Assembly (NCBI GenBank): GCA_036971615.1 | Contig: JAYKKR010000012.1 | Coordinates: forward strand, 248,001 to 312,000 | DNA: 64,000 nucleotides | Direction of reading: 5' to 3' | Origin: Amyloporia xantha | Lineage: Eukaryota > Basidiomycota > Agaricomycetes > Polyporales > Adustoporiaceae | The notes under the pieces: model-generated | Told to the model about the DNA's origin: nothing | The model's database searches: none | The model's input: only the letters and a program-made list of their open reading frames with translations | Shown here: piece by piece, positions 21,926 through 32,952 of the stretch | Layout of the letters: every line of letters starts with the position of its first letter | How positions within the stretch are numbered: position 1 is the stretch's first letter | Translations under genes and position numbers: made by a program

Positions 21926-22495
21926 TGTCACGAGTTGACATTGAGCGTTTCTTCCTTTCTATATACGGACGATTTTCTCCTTTTACTCATCGTTATTTTC
22001 CCCTCTTATTCGAACAACCATTCTACTGTACACATCGCAAGCTCCTTGTTCATGGACATAGATGCGTCGACCACTACAGGTCACATGTTCCCTTCCTACG
22101 GACTCCGTCCCGCCTTCCCTTTACGGACGTTTACTTAAGCACGGTGCCGGCCGACCTCGGGCCCCGCCGGGCTCCGATCACGACATCACTTATGACTCAC
22201 GGCCTGCTTACTCAGGCTGCGCACAGACCACCTGCGCACGGACCATGTAGATAGCCTGCCCTGAACTCTTGTAGTATATAAGTAGTACGCCTCTGCCTGG
22301 GGACTTCAGTTTCGACCTCTTGTCCCTAGGTAAGCCAAGCTTGCCTGTACCTACTTACCTTTACTTACGTTTATTTATCTTGTCCCTAGCCTTAGACTTG
22401 AGCATAGCTCGTCATCGCTTCGGTAAAGACCCCGTCGAACGCCCTCGGCCTTTTAGGTTTGTTCTTCCCCTGTCGCTTGACTCTAAGTCGCGACA
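21926..22495 (+). repeat. 3' LTR
   Basis: 570 bp, preceded by the polypurine tract and followed by the second ACTGG target copy and then WD40 repeat 5. Confidence 0.95.
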
Positions 22496-22499
22496 ACTG

Positions 22500-23000
22500 G
22501 AAGGACACAAAGATGTTGTCCTCTCTGTTGCATTCTCACCAGATGGAAAGCACATTGTCTCTGGGTCTTTTGACAACACAATCTGCATATGGGATGCACA
22601 GACAGGCAGGCTAGTGTCTCAGCCACTGGAAGGGCACAAATATCAGGTCAATTCTGTTGCATTCTCACCAGATGGAAAGAACATTGTCTCTGGGTCTGAT
22701 GACGACACAATCTGCATATGGGATGCACACACAGGCAAGCTAGTGTCTCAGCCACTGAAAGGACACAAAGGTCCTGTCTCTTCTGTTGCATTCTCACCAG
22801 ATGGAAAGCACATTGTCTCTGGGTCTTGGGACAACACAATCTGCATATGGGATGCACAGACTGGCAAGCAAGTGTCTCAGCCGTTGGAAGGACACAAAGA
22901 TACTGTCATGTCTGTTGCATTCTCACCAGATAGAAAGCACATTGTCTCTGGGTCCGTTGACAACACAGTGAGAGTTTGGCACAATCCAATGGCTGCTGCT
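22500..23000 (+). repeat. WD40 repeats 5-8 of the NLR
   Basis: Units start at 22,500, 22,629, 22,758 and 22,887. Repeat 5 differs from repeat 3 by one base and repeat 6 from repeat 4 by four, so 5-6 is a duplicate of the pair 3-4. Repeat 8 is the most diverged and ends NTVRVWHNP, as expected for a terminal blade. Confidence 0.95.
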
Positions 23001-23291
23001 CCCTCCACTCCATCAACTCACTTTTGTGGATTGAATAATACCCTTTGGCATCATTTTGCTCCATCTGGCAACACACAGTCTGGCGTATACATGGATGGCA
23101 ATGGTTGGATTAGAGGGCCAAAAGAAGAGCTTATATTTTGGATTCCTCTTCATCTCCGTCCAGGGCTCTTGTGGCCAGGATGCCAAAAAATATGTGGAGT
23201 TCCCTTCACAGTGTCCCTGGATCTCAGCAGATTTGTTCATGGAGAATGCTGGACCCAGTGCTATTCTCCCCAAGTTGTAGATATCAGTTGA

Positions 23292-23630
23292 CTCATGATT
23301 ACCTAAGTAATATCTCACTCATATTCATTGATGGCCATTGTTTTGATTTTCCCTACTTCACAGTGTATTTGTTGACTCTGGTGTTCCTATCTACTCTCCT
23401 CTCCTTAGTGGACACTGTGTTGATCAGTTACCACTGTACAGTATGTTAAACATGTTGTGATATCAATCTTCAACTTGAAATGAAACATATTGCAAGAAAT
23501 GCAAACAAATGACTGCATAAATTGCTGCCATGGTATGGTCTTTTTTAAATCTATCACAACAACTTGTTACTGGAAGGATGGACACATACCAGACCTTTCA
23601 GAGTCTTTGTTCATGTCGGCGCCGGAGGAT
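23292..23630. other. AT-rich 3' flank of the NLR, no gene seen
   Basis: The AT-rich composition of the NLR coding region continues to about 23,600 and then changes sharply to the GC-rich repeat mosaic. It probably holds the NLR 3' UTR; no clear polyadenylation motif was chosen. Confidence 0.4.
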
Positions 23631-25250
23631 GTGTAGAACATGCTCGCTCGGTTGATACTAAATCATCTTGTTTGGTTCGAACGCGCGCCACATGGACCGC
23701 CGCCCAACGCGCACTGTCACACCCACCAGTAAGCAGCTGACCGTTCGGCACTTCTAGCGCAAAGGCCTCTAGCATCGCTTGCAGGCATTAGGAGCGAAGA
23801 AGATTGTGTCTCGTGTCAATTTCCTGAGCCTGAGCAGACCCTGCTCAACGAAGCAGACACCACGGGCCTGGCGGTATTGACCCGAGCAAGGCTGTCCGAA
23901 GATGTTGAAGGTCAAGAACATCAGCCATTGACGGCACTAACAACGCTGTTGCTTCTGCAAACGCACAGATCACCATGCTATGCATGTGTAGAAACAGTCT
24001 TACATTGAGGAGGGGGTGGCCAGAAATTAGGAACGAAGAATTGATGCCCCAACATCGAGCGTTCGACGATCGCGCCTGTCCTGTGCCAGCGCACAGTGGA
24101 CATCTGTCCGCACAGCCCCATCTCGGCCCACTGCCATCTGTCATCTCCGCCCACATTTAGTGCGAGAACAACAGCGAGAGTGTTCAATCACCCATTCACA
24201 TAGGTATTCGGCCGTTGTATAGCGCGATACCCGTCCCAACGACGTGCAGTTAGTGTTGATAGAAACGTAGATATAGATATATTATGCATACCATTCTGTC
24301 AATAGCTGTAGCCGTTGCAGGGCGCAACCGGACGCCCGCTCGCTGTGTGGATCGTCCAGTGAATGGCCTGAGCATCGGGGGTGATCATCGGGAAGTGCGA
24401 GCCCATTCGCTCCTCGCGAAGCGCACGCACCACGCTCAATCTATCAGACGAGAGCAGGCACGTTGAATTGCTCTGCAGGCACAGTATCTGTACGTCTGGC
24501 CCGATGCGTTTATACTCTACCGGACCAGACCGACCACGCACCTCGCCTCAAGCGTTCTAGGTTCAACTCGGTCCCACATGCTAAACTGTGCCGGGTGATG
24601 TGCAATAGACAATAAACCTTGCACATCGTCCGACGGAAGATACCCACGATCAGTCCCGCGCGGACAGCGCATGGTCGTTGAACGAATGAACGAATGCAGC
24701 CCTCGCCCACTGTTGGACGGGACGGCGGGACGGGCGTCAGTATATCAACAAGGGCGTAAGAGCACACGCCACTCACCGTGCGAGTCTCGCGCTGGCTAGA
24801 CAGAGAGCGTCTCGACCGTTACCGGACAGTGCGGACGCCATCACCTCCAGAGCAGCGCTGTGGAGGGTGGCCGCAGTCTGGAGGGCAGCGGCCGGACACG
24901 GCGGATATCCCGTCGAGGTGCCTTGAGTGCCTTTCGGCAGAGTCTGGCGGGGCTCAGCGTGGACGCTGCACTGTGCCCGACATTCGTATTCCGTCGTGCA
25001 CGATGGGTCTACGGTGCGCTGCTGCTCGGCGTGGCGCTCTGTGGATAACATGCGGGTCAGACGTCTGCTGTACAGGGACCCTGGTCGATACGCGTAGGTA
25101 GCGCAGTGGGGAGGGTGTGATTGGACAGAAGAGTGGGGCTGCGTTGGGACACCAACGAGATGATCGTCTGCTGTTTCGTTTCGGTGAAGCGTCGTGGAGA
25201 CGGGAGAGCGGATGAGGCTAGTAAACCTGTCGGTTATCCTGTCTAGGCAC
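23630..25250. repeat. Large direct repeat, copy 1 (blocks A and flank)
   Basis: Together with the following block B this forms about 2 kb that is collinear, at nearly constant offset (about 5,050 bp), with 28,680-30,660. Matches include ACCAGTAAGCAGCTG, ACCAGACTGATCGAGCACG-type text near 24,520 and 29,535, GATATCCCGTCGAGGTGCC, and CGCTGCACTGTGCCCGAC. Many substitutions show the duplication is old. No conserved open frame. Confidence 0.75.
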
Positions 25251-25780
25251 TGCAGCCAGGTCTGACGGGGCTGAGAGACTCAGTGTCGGCGCCGCACTGT
25301 GCCGAAAGTCATTATTCGATCTTCGAGGGCAGGTGTGCTCCCGTAGTCTGAAGAGGCAAAGTATTAGATGTTCTTCCTCGTCGTTGTGATTCGTGTTCGT
25401 TTGCACTTGTATGAGATGGGATCGCGGTGCTGTCCAATCCCAGTAGGTGGGAGTGGGAACATGGAGAATACGGCGAGATGGAGCAGGCTGTTCTGGCAAA
25501 GAGTCTCAAATAAGCGGCGTTACTCATCAGTGGACGACGCTGTGAGATTTTGTTTTAGAGATCGCGCTTGACGGCGTGTAGAGGGCTCACCGTACGTTCA
25601 ATGAACAATCTCACAGCGCAAGTCTTTTACCGAGCACGCGTCCGGACGGGAGGCTTGAGAGTATGCAAGTGCATTCCACCACCTGTCGCGCGGACACGAT
25701 TCTGCGGGGTCGCTGCCGTCCTTTTCCCGTGTACTGCATCTGGATGGGACAATCTACATGCTAGGCAGCAACTGGCGCAC
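25250..25780. repeat. Repeat block B, copy 2
   Basis: The partner of 4,680-5,190 and of 30,280-30,660. See the entry at 4,680 for shared landmarks. Confidence 0.7.
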
Positions 25781-25929
25781 GAAGAGAGGAGCGGGAGCAA
25801 AAGAGACGCGAGGGTAAGTACAAAGCTGTACCTCATGCGGGCGGCGAAGGCGAGTGGACAGAAATTAATGGCGGGAAGACTCAATGGAGGTGACCAAAGA
25901 GGACAGAGCGAGAGCGGGATGAGCGCAGA

Positions 25930-26570
25930 CGAGTAGCCTAGAAGCTCGGGAGAGACCGGAGCAAGGCACGAGGTGGGAGATGGCAGAGACTATGACGCAG
26001 GGTAGGACATGCAGGGGAACGGACAGAGCAGAGCACCTAGGGCAGGGAGAACGAGAGGATCGTCGAAACTCGGTTACCATAAGCGCCCACGTCCCCGCAT
26101 CGGGCACAACTACCTGCGCACTCTCGTGGTGTCTGACTCTAAGACCCCAGTGCGGGCCTCTCAACCTCATACCACGCTTCAGCGCTCCGGCTCTACTTCA
26201 GCGAACGTACGAGGGTCGACTGGCCCTTCTTTGCGTGCTTTCCTGTTGTGGGCAACCTCTGGCTTGGGATCTCATCGAGCACGCCGGCCTCTGGTTGTTG
26301 AGCTTGTCAATATACTATGCTCGCTGCCGTGCTCCTCTCCTCGGAACAATGCAAGTCCGCAGACCCTCGTCTGGGGCGCTGTCTCACAGGCTGTAAAACG
26401 AGATCCTTGCGTCCCCGTCGCCCTTTTCTGACACGAGTCCATCCACTCGGCCTCTAGTGCTACGATAGGGTTCGGATACTAGATCCCGAATCGCCCGTGC
26501 TTTTCCCAGTCCGATGTTATATTGTACGACTCCTACCTTTCGCAGGGCACATGACAGGGCAAGCGTCGCT
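25930..26570. repeat. Repeat block C, copy 4
   Basis: The partner of 780-1,560 and 5,190-5,830. Together with block B upstream and block D downstream it gives the fullest version of the unit (B-C-D). Confidence 0.7.
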
Positions 26571-26589
26571 GCGCCCGTTCCCTGTTCCC

Positions 26590-26940
26590 TCCACAGGTAT
26601 CTGCCGACGAATCGGTCCCCAAACTGAACCTACCACGCAGCGCGAGGTCTGCTACAGGAGTTGTAGACAAAGACCCTGCGCTGTCAAGACAAGAAAGGAG
26701 ATGGTAAATTCTACCTGCCTTTCGATGTCTCATGCTCATTCAACGTCGAGCCTCTGATTCATATGCGGATCCGAGCACTGGTCTCCCCTCTAGTTCGCCA
26801 ATCCCTATGCGAGAACGAGGAACCTGTCGGACGCAGTCGACCATGACAACGATAACTGATCCGGATGATAGTACTAGCATTGCGTTGCCGTCCAGTGGAG
26901 CCGGCCAGTCGTCCGATTCTTCGAGGCAGAACGCTGCCTG
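26590..26940. repeat. Repeat block D, copy 3
   Basis: The partner of 3,780-4,100 and 20-130 (see there). Confidence 0.7.
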
Positions 26941-27770
26941 AGCGACCGACAGGTAGCCGTCCAGTTCGACTGAGATATTCCGGTCGCTGAACGCAGAATA
27001 GGACGTGAGCCCAGCGCATTCGGGCGACGCGTGCATTCTCGTATGCCATGTTGTAGACATGAATATTGTACACTATACAAACATGGTCAGCTCCATCTGA
27101 TAAGATGTACCAGCCTGCCTCGGTTTCATCATGCAGACTGACCATGCTGCCCAAGACCTTACGTTCCCGCCATTCACAGCCCTCATAGGAGACCATACCA
27201 TCTGAGTATCCGTGACTAACGGTCCGTGGAAATTGGTCGAGCTACGGTGTCGTCCGTTACAGGACAGCCCATAAGTTGCATGCCATGTCCGACCTGCGCC
27301 GTCTACGAATCGTCCGTGCGAGCCGGATCGTGCTATGACCGGAAACTGACCGTTCAGCTCAATAGTCAATTTGACCAGGGCCAGGTACGCAAGCGAAGGA
27401 AGATGGTCACGTCCGGCTCCTGGCGTATACTGGCCCAAGCGCAGTAGGAAAGCGGACTGTACCGTACCTGAAATGAGCCGGAGTCGAGATGCGCGACACG
27501 TCCATATGACGTCCTCTGTAGCCTAGTCAGGACACGATCCCGTGTAGTCAGGCTTCTACTTACTTTGAGGAATGGCTGAGGCTGACCGATTTCACTGCTT
27601 CAGTATTGCAGCGCATGCGCTCAGGGTTTGATTATCGCCAACAGATCACCTCGAGCTACAGTAAGAAGCTACGGTCAGCTCAAATCTCAAGAGTAGCATG
27701 ATGGTCATCGCTTACCAGTACACGTTATCCTAGGAGTGCCATGAGCACATGAGGAAGATTGAACATGGAC
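26940..27770. other. No supported gene
   Basis: A 121-codon open frame on the minus strand (27,073-27,438) has no recognisable motif. Nothing else was seen. Confidence 0.3.
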
Positions 27771-28680
27771 TCATCTGGGAGGGAGGTGAGGGCGAACTCG
27801 CCGTCCCAGCCGTCCTGGGAGGCCATCTGCCGGTGGAGGTTGGGGGGACGCGGAGAAGGGGCGGAGATTTGAGGGCGGGGTGATGGAGAGATTTTTGGGC
27901 GAGTTGGGGAGCGTGGAGGACAGCTGGGGCTTGTAGCCCGCTTCTTTGATGATGGAACGGAGGGAGAAAATCTGCGGATGGGGACGGGATGTGAGGGGGG
28001 CCAGCTGGCGCGATGTGCTAGGGGGACGTACGAGGAACGTGATGGCAGATGGCACGAAGCACCCGATGCCGCCGATCATCTGTAGGAAGACAAGACAGTA
28101 GCCAAACATCAGCGACTTTAGACGGGCGGATGCGCACCAGTCGAGAACCTTCAGACGGACAGTGAGAAAGACCGCAGGTACCGGGGATTGGACAAACAGC
28201 GGAAAAATTCGTATTCAGAGGATGTCTCGTCCCGATGATCCCATCAAGCGCCAGCACCAGCAGCGGGACGGTAAACAGGAAACACCACGCGTGCGAGCTA
28301 AAAACAAGCCAACCCGAAAACCAAAAAAACCAAAAGAGCAAAAGCAAAAAAGGAAAACAGGTCAGCATCAGACACGCGGACACGCGGACACACAGGAGTA
28401 GCAGAACTCACGTTGAGCTGATAGAATGTGGCGAGGCGGACGACGACGGTCAGGTCCGCGCTCTCGGCTTTGACGTAGCGGATGAAGCGCGGGGAGCGCC
28501 AGAGCACGTAGAGGAAGACGACGGTCGTGCTGAACGAGGCTGAGGAGCCGGAGGGGAAGATGTATGCGTCGATCTGACGTTGGTGTACAAGGAGGGGCCG
28601 GATTGAATCGGAGACGAAGGACAGAGAGGGAAGCAGGGGGGGTTTGGTCAGCAGGGTGTTTGGACTAGAGAGAGATGACG
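27771..28680 (-). pseudogene. Multi-pass membrane protein gene, partial or decayed
   Basis: On the minus strand exon-like pieces follow each other with good junctions. The first (about 28,640-28,413) contains RQIDAYIFPSGSSASFSTT and FLYVLWRSPRFIRYVK and ends YQLN at a GTGAGT donor. The next (about 28,300-28,210) is FLFTVPLLVLALDGIIGT followed by HPLNTNF. Then come KSLMFGYCLVFLQMIGGIGC and FVPSAITFLV near 28,110-28,030, and a Pro/Ser-rich tail. The hydrophobic segments suggest at least four membrane spans. The overall look is of a basidiomycete multi-span protein, possibly receptor-like, but I cannot name the family. A clean start was not found, and a 5' copy lies at 4,124-4,290. Confidence 0.5.
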
Positions 28681-30660
28681 CGTCGAAAGTGCTCGCGCTG
28701 TGGGTACTAAATCGTCTCGTTTGGTTCGGACGCACGCCACGCGCGCAGACTACCGCCGGACCTTGGTGCGCACGGTTGTAATCACCAGTAAGCAGCTGGC
28801 CGTTGGTCGCTTCCAGCATAGGGGTCTCCAGCATTGCTTACACGCATCACAGTATGAGCGATAGTCGCCTCTAGTGTCCATATCCCCGGCAGACCCTTGT
28901 TCGACAAAGCAGACAGGACGGGTCAGCAGTATCGGTCTGAGCGAGGCTGTCCAAAAAGATGCTGGAGGTCCAGAAACGTGTGTCATCGATAACAGTAAAA
29001 CAAAGTAAGTTTATGCTTCTGCGTACTTACAGAGCACTGCGCTATTCACGCTTAGAAACATCCTCACACCGGGGATGCAGCGATTAGAAATCAGAAACAG
29101 AGGATTGATCCCCCAAGTCGAGCGTTCCATGATTACGCCCCTCCTGTGCCAGCGTACAGCGGATGTCTCTCTGCACAGCCCCGTCTCAGCCGGTTGATAT
29201 CCGCGCCCACATCCAATAAGAGAAGGACGGCGCGAAAGCTCATCTGCATGGACCTTCCGCCAAACACGCACTTAGTTGTGATAGAAACGTAGCTATATGC
29301 TACATACCATCCTTAAGTAGCCTTAGCCGTAGACTGACACGGGCGGACGCCCGCTCGTTGTGTGGATCGTCCAGTGAGTGAGTTGAGCATGAGGAGTGCG
29401 ACCCTGTTCGCTCACCGCGAAGCGCACGTACCACGCTTTGTCTATCAGGAGAGAGCGTGCACGTTAGTTACTCTATGGGCACAGCGTCCGTGCGTCTGGC
29501 AAGATGCTTGATCATGCATGCAGAGACTGCACTGGACCAGACTGATCGAGCACGTTGCCTCAACCGTTCTAGTTTCAACTCGTCCCGCACGTTAAAATGT
29601 GTCAGGTAATGTGCGATAGACAACCCCCCGCAGACCGTTCGGTGGACGACACCACCGCTCGGTCCGAAGCGGACAGGTCGTGATCGTCGAACGGACGAAC
29701 GGACGCAGACCCCGCCCACTGTCGGACGACGGCGGCATGGGCGTCAGTATGCGCATAGGATGGGCATATGCGACTTACCGGAGTACAGTGCTCTCGCACG
29801 GCCTGGACGGAGAGCGCCTCGACCGTTGCCCGACGGTGCAAACGCCATCACCTCTAGTGAAGGGCCGTGGAGCTCACAGTGGCCTGGAGCGCAGTGGCCA
29901 GATACAACGGATATCCCGTCGAGGTGCCATGGGGCACTACGACAGAGTCTGACAGGGCTCATGGTGGGCGCTGCACTGTGCCCGACGTCCGTATTCTGCC
30001 GTGGACGGTGAGTCTGCTGCGCGCTGCTGTGATCGGCGCTACACTCTCTGGATGGGACGCGTGTCAGACATCTTCTGTGCAGGGAGCATGTTTGGTGTGT
30101 GTAGGTAGCGAAGAGGGGAAGGGATAGAGAGGGCGTAGTTCGACAGGAGGATGGAGGCCGGGTTGGAACACGGACGAGATGGCCGTCTGCTGTTTGGTTT
30201 GGCTGGAGCGTGGTGGGTGCAGGAGAGCAGGTGAGACACGCTAGGCCAGCGGGCAGATTGCTTCTCTTGTCGAGACATGGCAGCTGAGATTGACGGGAGT
30301 TGAGGAGCTCAGTATAGGCGCTGCACTGTGTCGGACGTCGTTATTCGACGCCTACGGCGGGTGCGCCCCTGTGGTCAGGGGAAGTAAAGTACTGCGAGTC
30401 CTTCCCCACCGATGTGGTCCGCGTGCATTGGCTTTGCGCTTGTATGTGACGGGATCGCAGTGCTGTCTAGTCCGGGTAGGTAATAGTGAGACTGTGGAGA
30501 ATACAGCGCGACGACGCAGACTGTTCTGGGGAGGACGGGTGAGATGCCGATGAGCGATAATACTCTCCATCGGACATGCCATAGCGGATGCTGTGATCAC
30601 CTGTCAGGCATCGCGCATTATATAGTAGAGAGGACTCGCCGTACATTCAATGAGCGATCA
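28680..30660. repeat. Large direct repeat, copy 2 (blocks A, flank, B)
   Basis: The partner of 23,630-25,610. After 30,660 the similarity stops and block C does not follow, so this copy ends at a breakpoint. Confidence 0.75.
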
Positions 30661-31277
30661 CATTCCAGCACCCTGCCACACACCTGCTTTCACTCGGCCG
30701 TTGTGCTCGCACGGCCGCAAGACTCGGGTTGATCGAGATGCCCAGTTGAATGCAGAGAAAGAAGAAACGGGTTGCTCACCTGTGCCGTGTGCACTCCTGC
30801 ACTCTGCATTCGTGCCCATCACGCACCCTCAAGTCCGCGCTGCCAGCAGCGTTCTATGTGCTATGTGCGATCTCGGACAGTTGGATGGGTATGGGTATGA
30901 GCAGTGGGACTCGTTCCGGACGCGTTGGGTAGCTCGCCTGATACGGGAGCGCGAGGTCGTCTGCATCCGTCCGAGTGCATACGCAGCGAGACTAACTCTG
31001 GACACGTTGGATGCACAGTTCACTCGCAGGACATGGGAGTGTTTACTCACGATCTGCACTGCAGCCTGCAGCTGCCCGGTCGGGTTGTTCTGGGCGGACG
31101 ACTGACGACGCGGACGGTAGTAGTACTTACCTCGCGGCCCTTCCCTCCATCACCTGCCTCCTCCCTCGAGCTTGAACAGACGATACAGACAGCGGGGCAT
31201 TGGTCGAGCGTTGAAGTGAACAGCGGAGTGTTCGGATGGACGGAGGGGCGTTCAGGCAAACTGCGGAGCGCTGAAGC

Positions 31278-31335
31278 GGACGGCAGGGTGTCGAGATGGA
31301 CGGCGAGGTGTCGAGATGGATGGTGAGGTGTTGTT
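31278..31335. repeat. Short tandem repeat, 20-bp unit
   Basis: Two near-perfect and one degenerate copy of GGACGGCGAGGTGTCGAGAT. Upstream, at 31,205-31,277, related GGAGCG/GGACGG phrases suggest older decayed units. From 30,660 to 31,614 no gene is seen otherwise. Confidence 0.7.
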
Positions 31336-31614
31336 TCTGGAAAGACAGTGGATGAACGCACCAGATTCTCCCCCTGCTTCTCATCTCCCTTCTTTCTCCT
31401 CCTCTGTCTGCTTTAGGTCCTCTGACATTACAGGAATCGTGACGGTAGGCTCAGGCATGATGTGGTAGAGGAAGAGTGCGTCTACTGAGCAGCGCCACTT
31501 CCCTCGGCATTGGCCGGCGCCACTTGCCCACTATTGTGGCTTCAACGAATAGCACTGTACTTACATCTTTGTTACAACTTCAGCATCTGCGCATATCGAA
31601 CTACACACACCAGC

Positions 31615-32952
31615 ATGCGCCATCGCAAAGCACGCGGGCAGCAGAAAGCGCGCCCACGGCGGGCGAGCACGCCGTCGACACCAGCAGAATACATCGAGGC
31701 AAAGCGCCAGTTCATGAAACGACAAAGAGTACAGCGACAGCAGAAGGATCGCAGCCAAGAACCCACACAGAAGTCCAAACGCGCCAGCCGGCTACCCATC
31801 GTGCTCTCAACGGCGGCGCGCAAGGCGAAAAGGGAGCGATGGGCGGCGATGGCGGCAGAGACGCAGGGTATCGTGCTCGGAGATGGCCAGTACGTCGAAG
31901 AGCGCCGTGTGTCTGTTGTTACTCCTGCTCTAGCTCAACCCACTGGACAAGGGTCCGAACAGGCGGCGTCGGCGGAACCTATGCTCGCACGCATCGCCCA
32001 CAACATATCCGTCCAGATCCAGCTTAGCATGCAAGGCACCACGTTCTACCCGCACTACTCGGACTTGCTGGCTAGCTGGGTGCGGACGCGACGTGCAACG
32101 ACTACCACGGACACCGTGATTGAGTTCTCGCACAGCTCAACTCTCACAGTGGCCCGTCACCTGGCACACACCGAATCCCATCTACAGACCCCACGGCCGA
32201 CTTTGGGTATACTCTCGTTCGCGTCACCGAAGAGACCCGGAGGTGGCTTTTTGCACGGAGGCGACGAACAAGAGGAGACGATCGCGCGGCTCAGCTCGCT
32301 CGTGGCGAGTCTGGGTGCGCCCGCCGCACAGCCGTTCTACAAGGAGCACAAGAAGTATTGGGTCGAGGACGGGAGCGGGCTGCACGACCACTCTATGGTG
32401 TACTCGCCCGGTGTGGTAGTGTTCCGCCGAGACGCGGACGATATGCTGACCATACTGGGGGAAGGCCCCGCCGCCATCACGGTCGACATCCCATCGCCCG
32501 GTGACTCTACAGGAGGCGACTTTATCCCGCCCTACGCGGTGAACGTCATCTCGTCCGTACCAGTGAACGCCGCTGCAGTGCGAGCAAAGCACTTGATCCT
32601 ACCGTCGGAAGCGCAGCTCTTCGAGGACGGAATCCGGAGCGCGATGAAAGAACGGATGGCGCGTGCGCTGCGGCTGTTCGAGGAGCAGGGGGACCGAGTG
32701 CTTGTGCTAGGTGCGTTCGGCTGCGGATCAAGCCAGAACAAGGTGGAGATGGTCGCCAGCGTGTGGGCCGAGCTGCTCGTGTGCGGGGACTCGGATGGGA
32801 GCGAGGGCGGGAAGCGCGAGGCGAGGTTCAGGGGTGTTTTCGAGAAGGTGGTGTTTGCGGTCCCCGGGAAACTGTTCCAGCCGTTCAAGAGGGCTTTCGA
32901 GATGCGCATCTTCGAGGAACGGGTCGCGGTGGCTGCTACGGACGCCGAATGA
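31615..32952 (+). CDS. Bacterial-type poly(ADP-ribose) glycohydrolase (macrodomain)
   Basis: A single exon of 445 residues, ATG at 31,615 (upstream in-frame codons lack ATG). The N-terminal 60 residues are strongly basic (MRHRKARGQQKARPRRAS...), compatible with nuclear targeting. The central and C-terminal part is a macrodomain of the microbial PARG family (DUF2263/TIGR02452). Its signature GGG-X7-QEE is at G209-G211 and Q219-E221 (GGGFLHGGDEQEE), with a preceding LGILSFASPKRP strand. A downstream VLGAFGCGSSQNK segment is the usual phosphate-binding loop region. These enzymes split ribose-ribose bonds of poly(ADP-ribose); the catalytic glutamate is in QEE. Length and motifs look complete. It stands alone between repeats and the metabolic gene group. 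Confidence 0.9.
   Translation: MRHRKARGQQKARPRRASTPSTPAEYIEAKRQFMKRQRVQRQQKDRSQEPTQKSKRASRLPIVLSTAARKAKRERWAAMAAETQGIVLGDGQYVEERRVSVVTPALAQPTGQGSEQAASAEPMLARIAHNISVQIQLSMQGTTFYPHYSDLLASWVRTRRATTTTDTVIEFSHSSTLTVARHLAHTESHLQTPRPTLGILSFASPKRPGGGFLHGGDEQEETIARLSSLVASLGAPAAQPFYKEHKKYWVEDGSGLHDHSMVYSPGVVVFRRDADDMLTILGEGPAAITVDIPSPGDSTGGDFIPPYAVNVISSVPVNAAAVRAKHLILPSEAQLFEDGIRSAMKERMARALRLFEEQGDRVLVLGAFGCGSSQNKVEMVASVWAELLVCGDSDGSEGGKREARFRGVFEKVVFAVPGKLFQPFKRAFEMRIFEERVAVAATDAE

Larger units (their letters stand above)
15630..22495 (+). mobile_element. Complete Ty3/gypsy chromodomain LTR retrotransposon
   Basis: A 6,866-bp element with 570-bp LTRs at both ends. The LTRs begin TGTCACGA and end TCGCGACA, and the element is flanked by the 5-bp target duplication ACTGG (15,625-15,629 and 22,496-22,500). 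Internal order is primer-binding site, gag, protease, reverse transcriptase, RNase H, integrase, chromodomain, polypurine tract. This order plus the chromodomain places it among chromoviruses (the Tf1/sushi side of Ty3/gypsy). The two LTRs read the same along their length, all pol catalytic residues checked are present, and the host reading frame is preserved on both sides. These points imply a recent insertion. One zinc-knuckle change and the undefined gag start leave its present activity open. Confidence 0.97.
11933..23291 (+). pseudogene. NACHT-WD40 NLR (STAND) gene, split by a retrotransposon
   Basis: A fungal NLR-type signalling ATPase. Exons inferred from splice signals and frame: 11,933-12,778, 12,834-12,961, 13,019-13,157, 13,210-13,282, 13,333-14,828, 14,882-15,629, then 22,501-23,291 beyond the inserted element. 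The ATG at 11,933 has a good CACC context. The order is a Ser/Pro-rich N-terminus with an imperfect internal repeat, a helical segment, and NACHT with Walker A GMAGTGKTT near 13,482 and Walker B VVIVDALDEC near 13,786. A linker with the HIYISALPW motif follows, then eight 43-residue WD40 repeats and a C-terminal tail containing LSRFVHGECWTQC. Such proteins sense ligands through WD40 and act in non-self recognition in other fungi; that role is inference here. As sequenced, the first half reads into LTR DNA and stops at 15,958, losing half the WD40 repeats. Confidence 0.9.
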
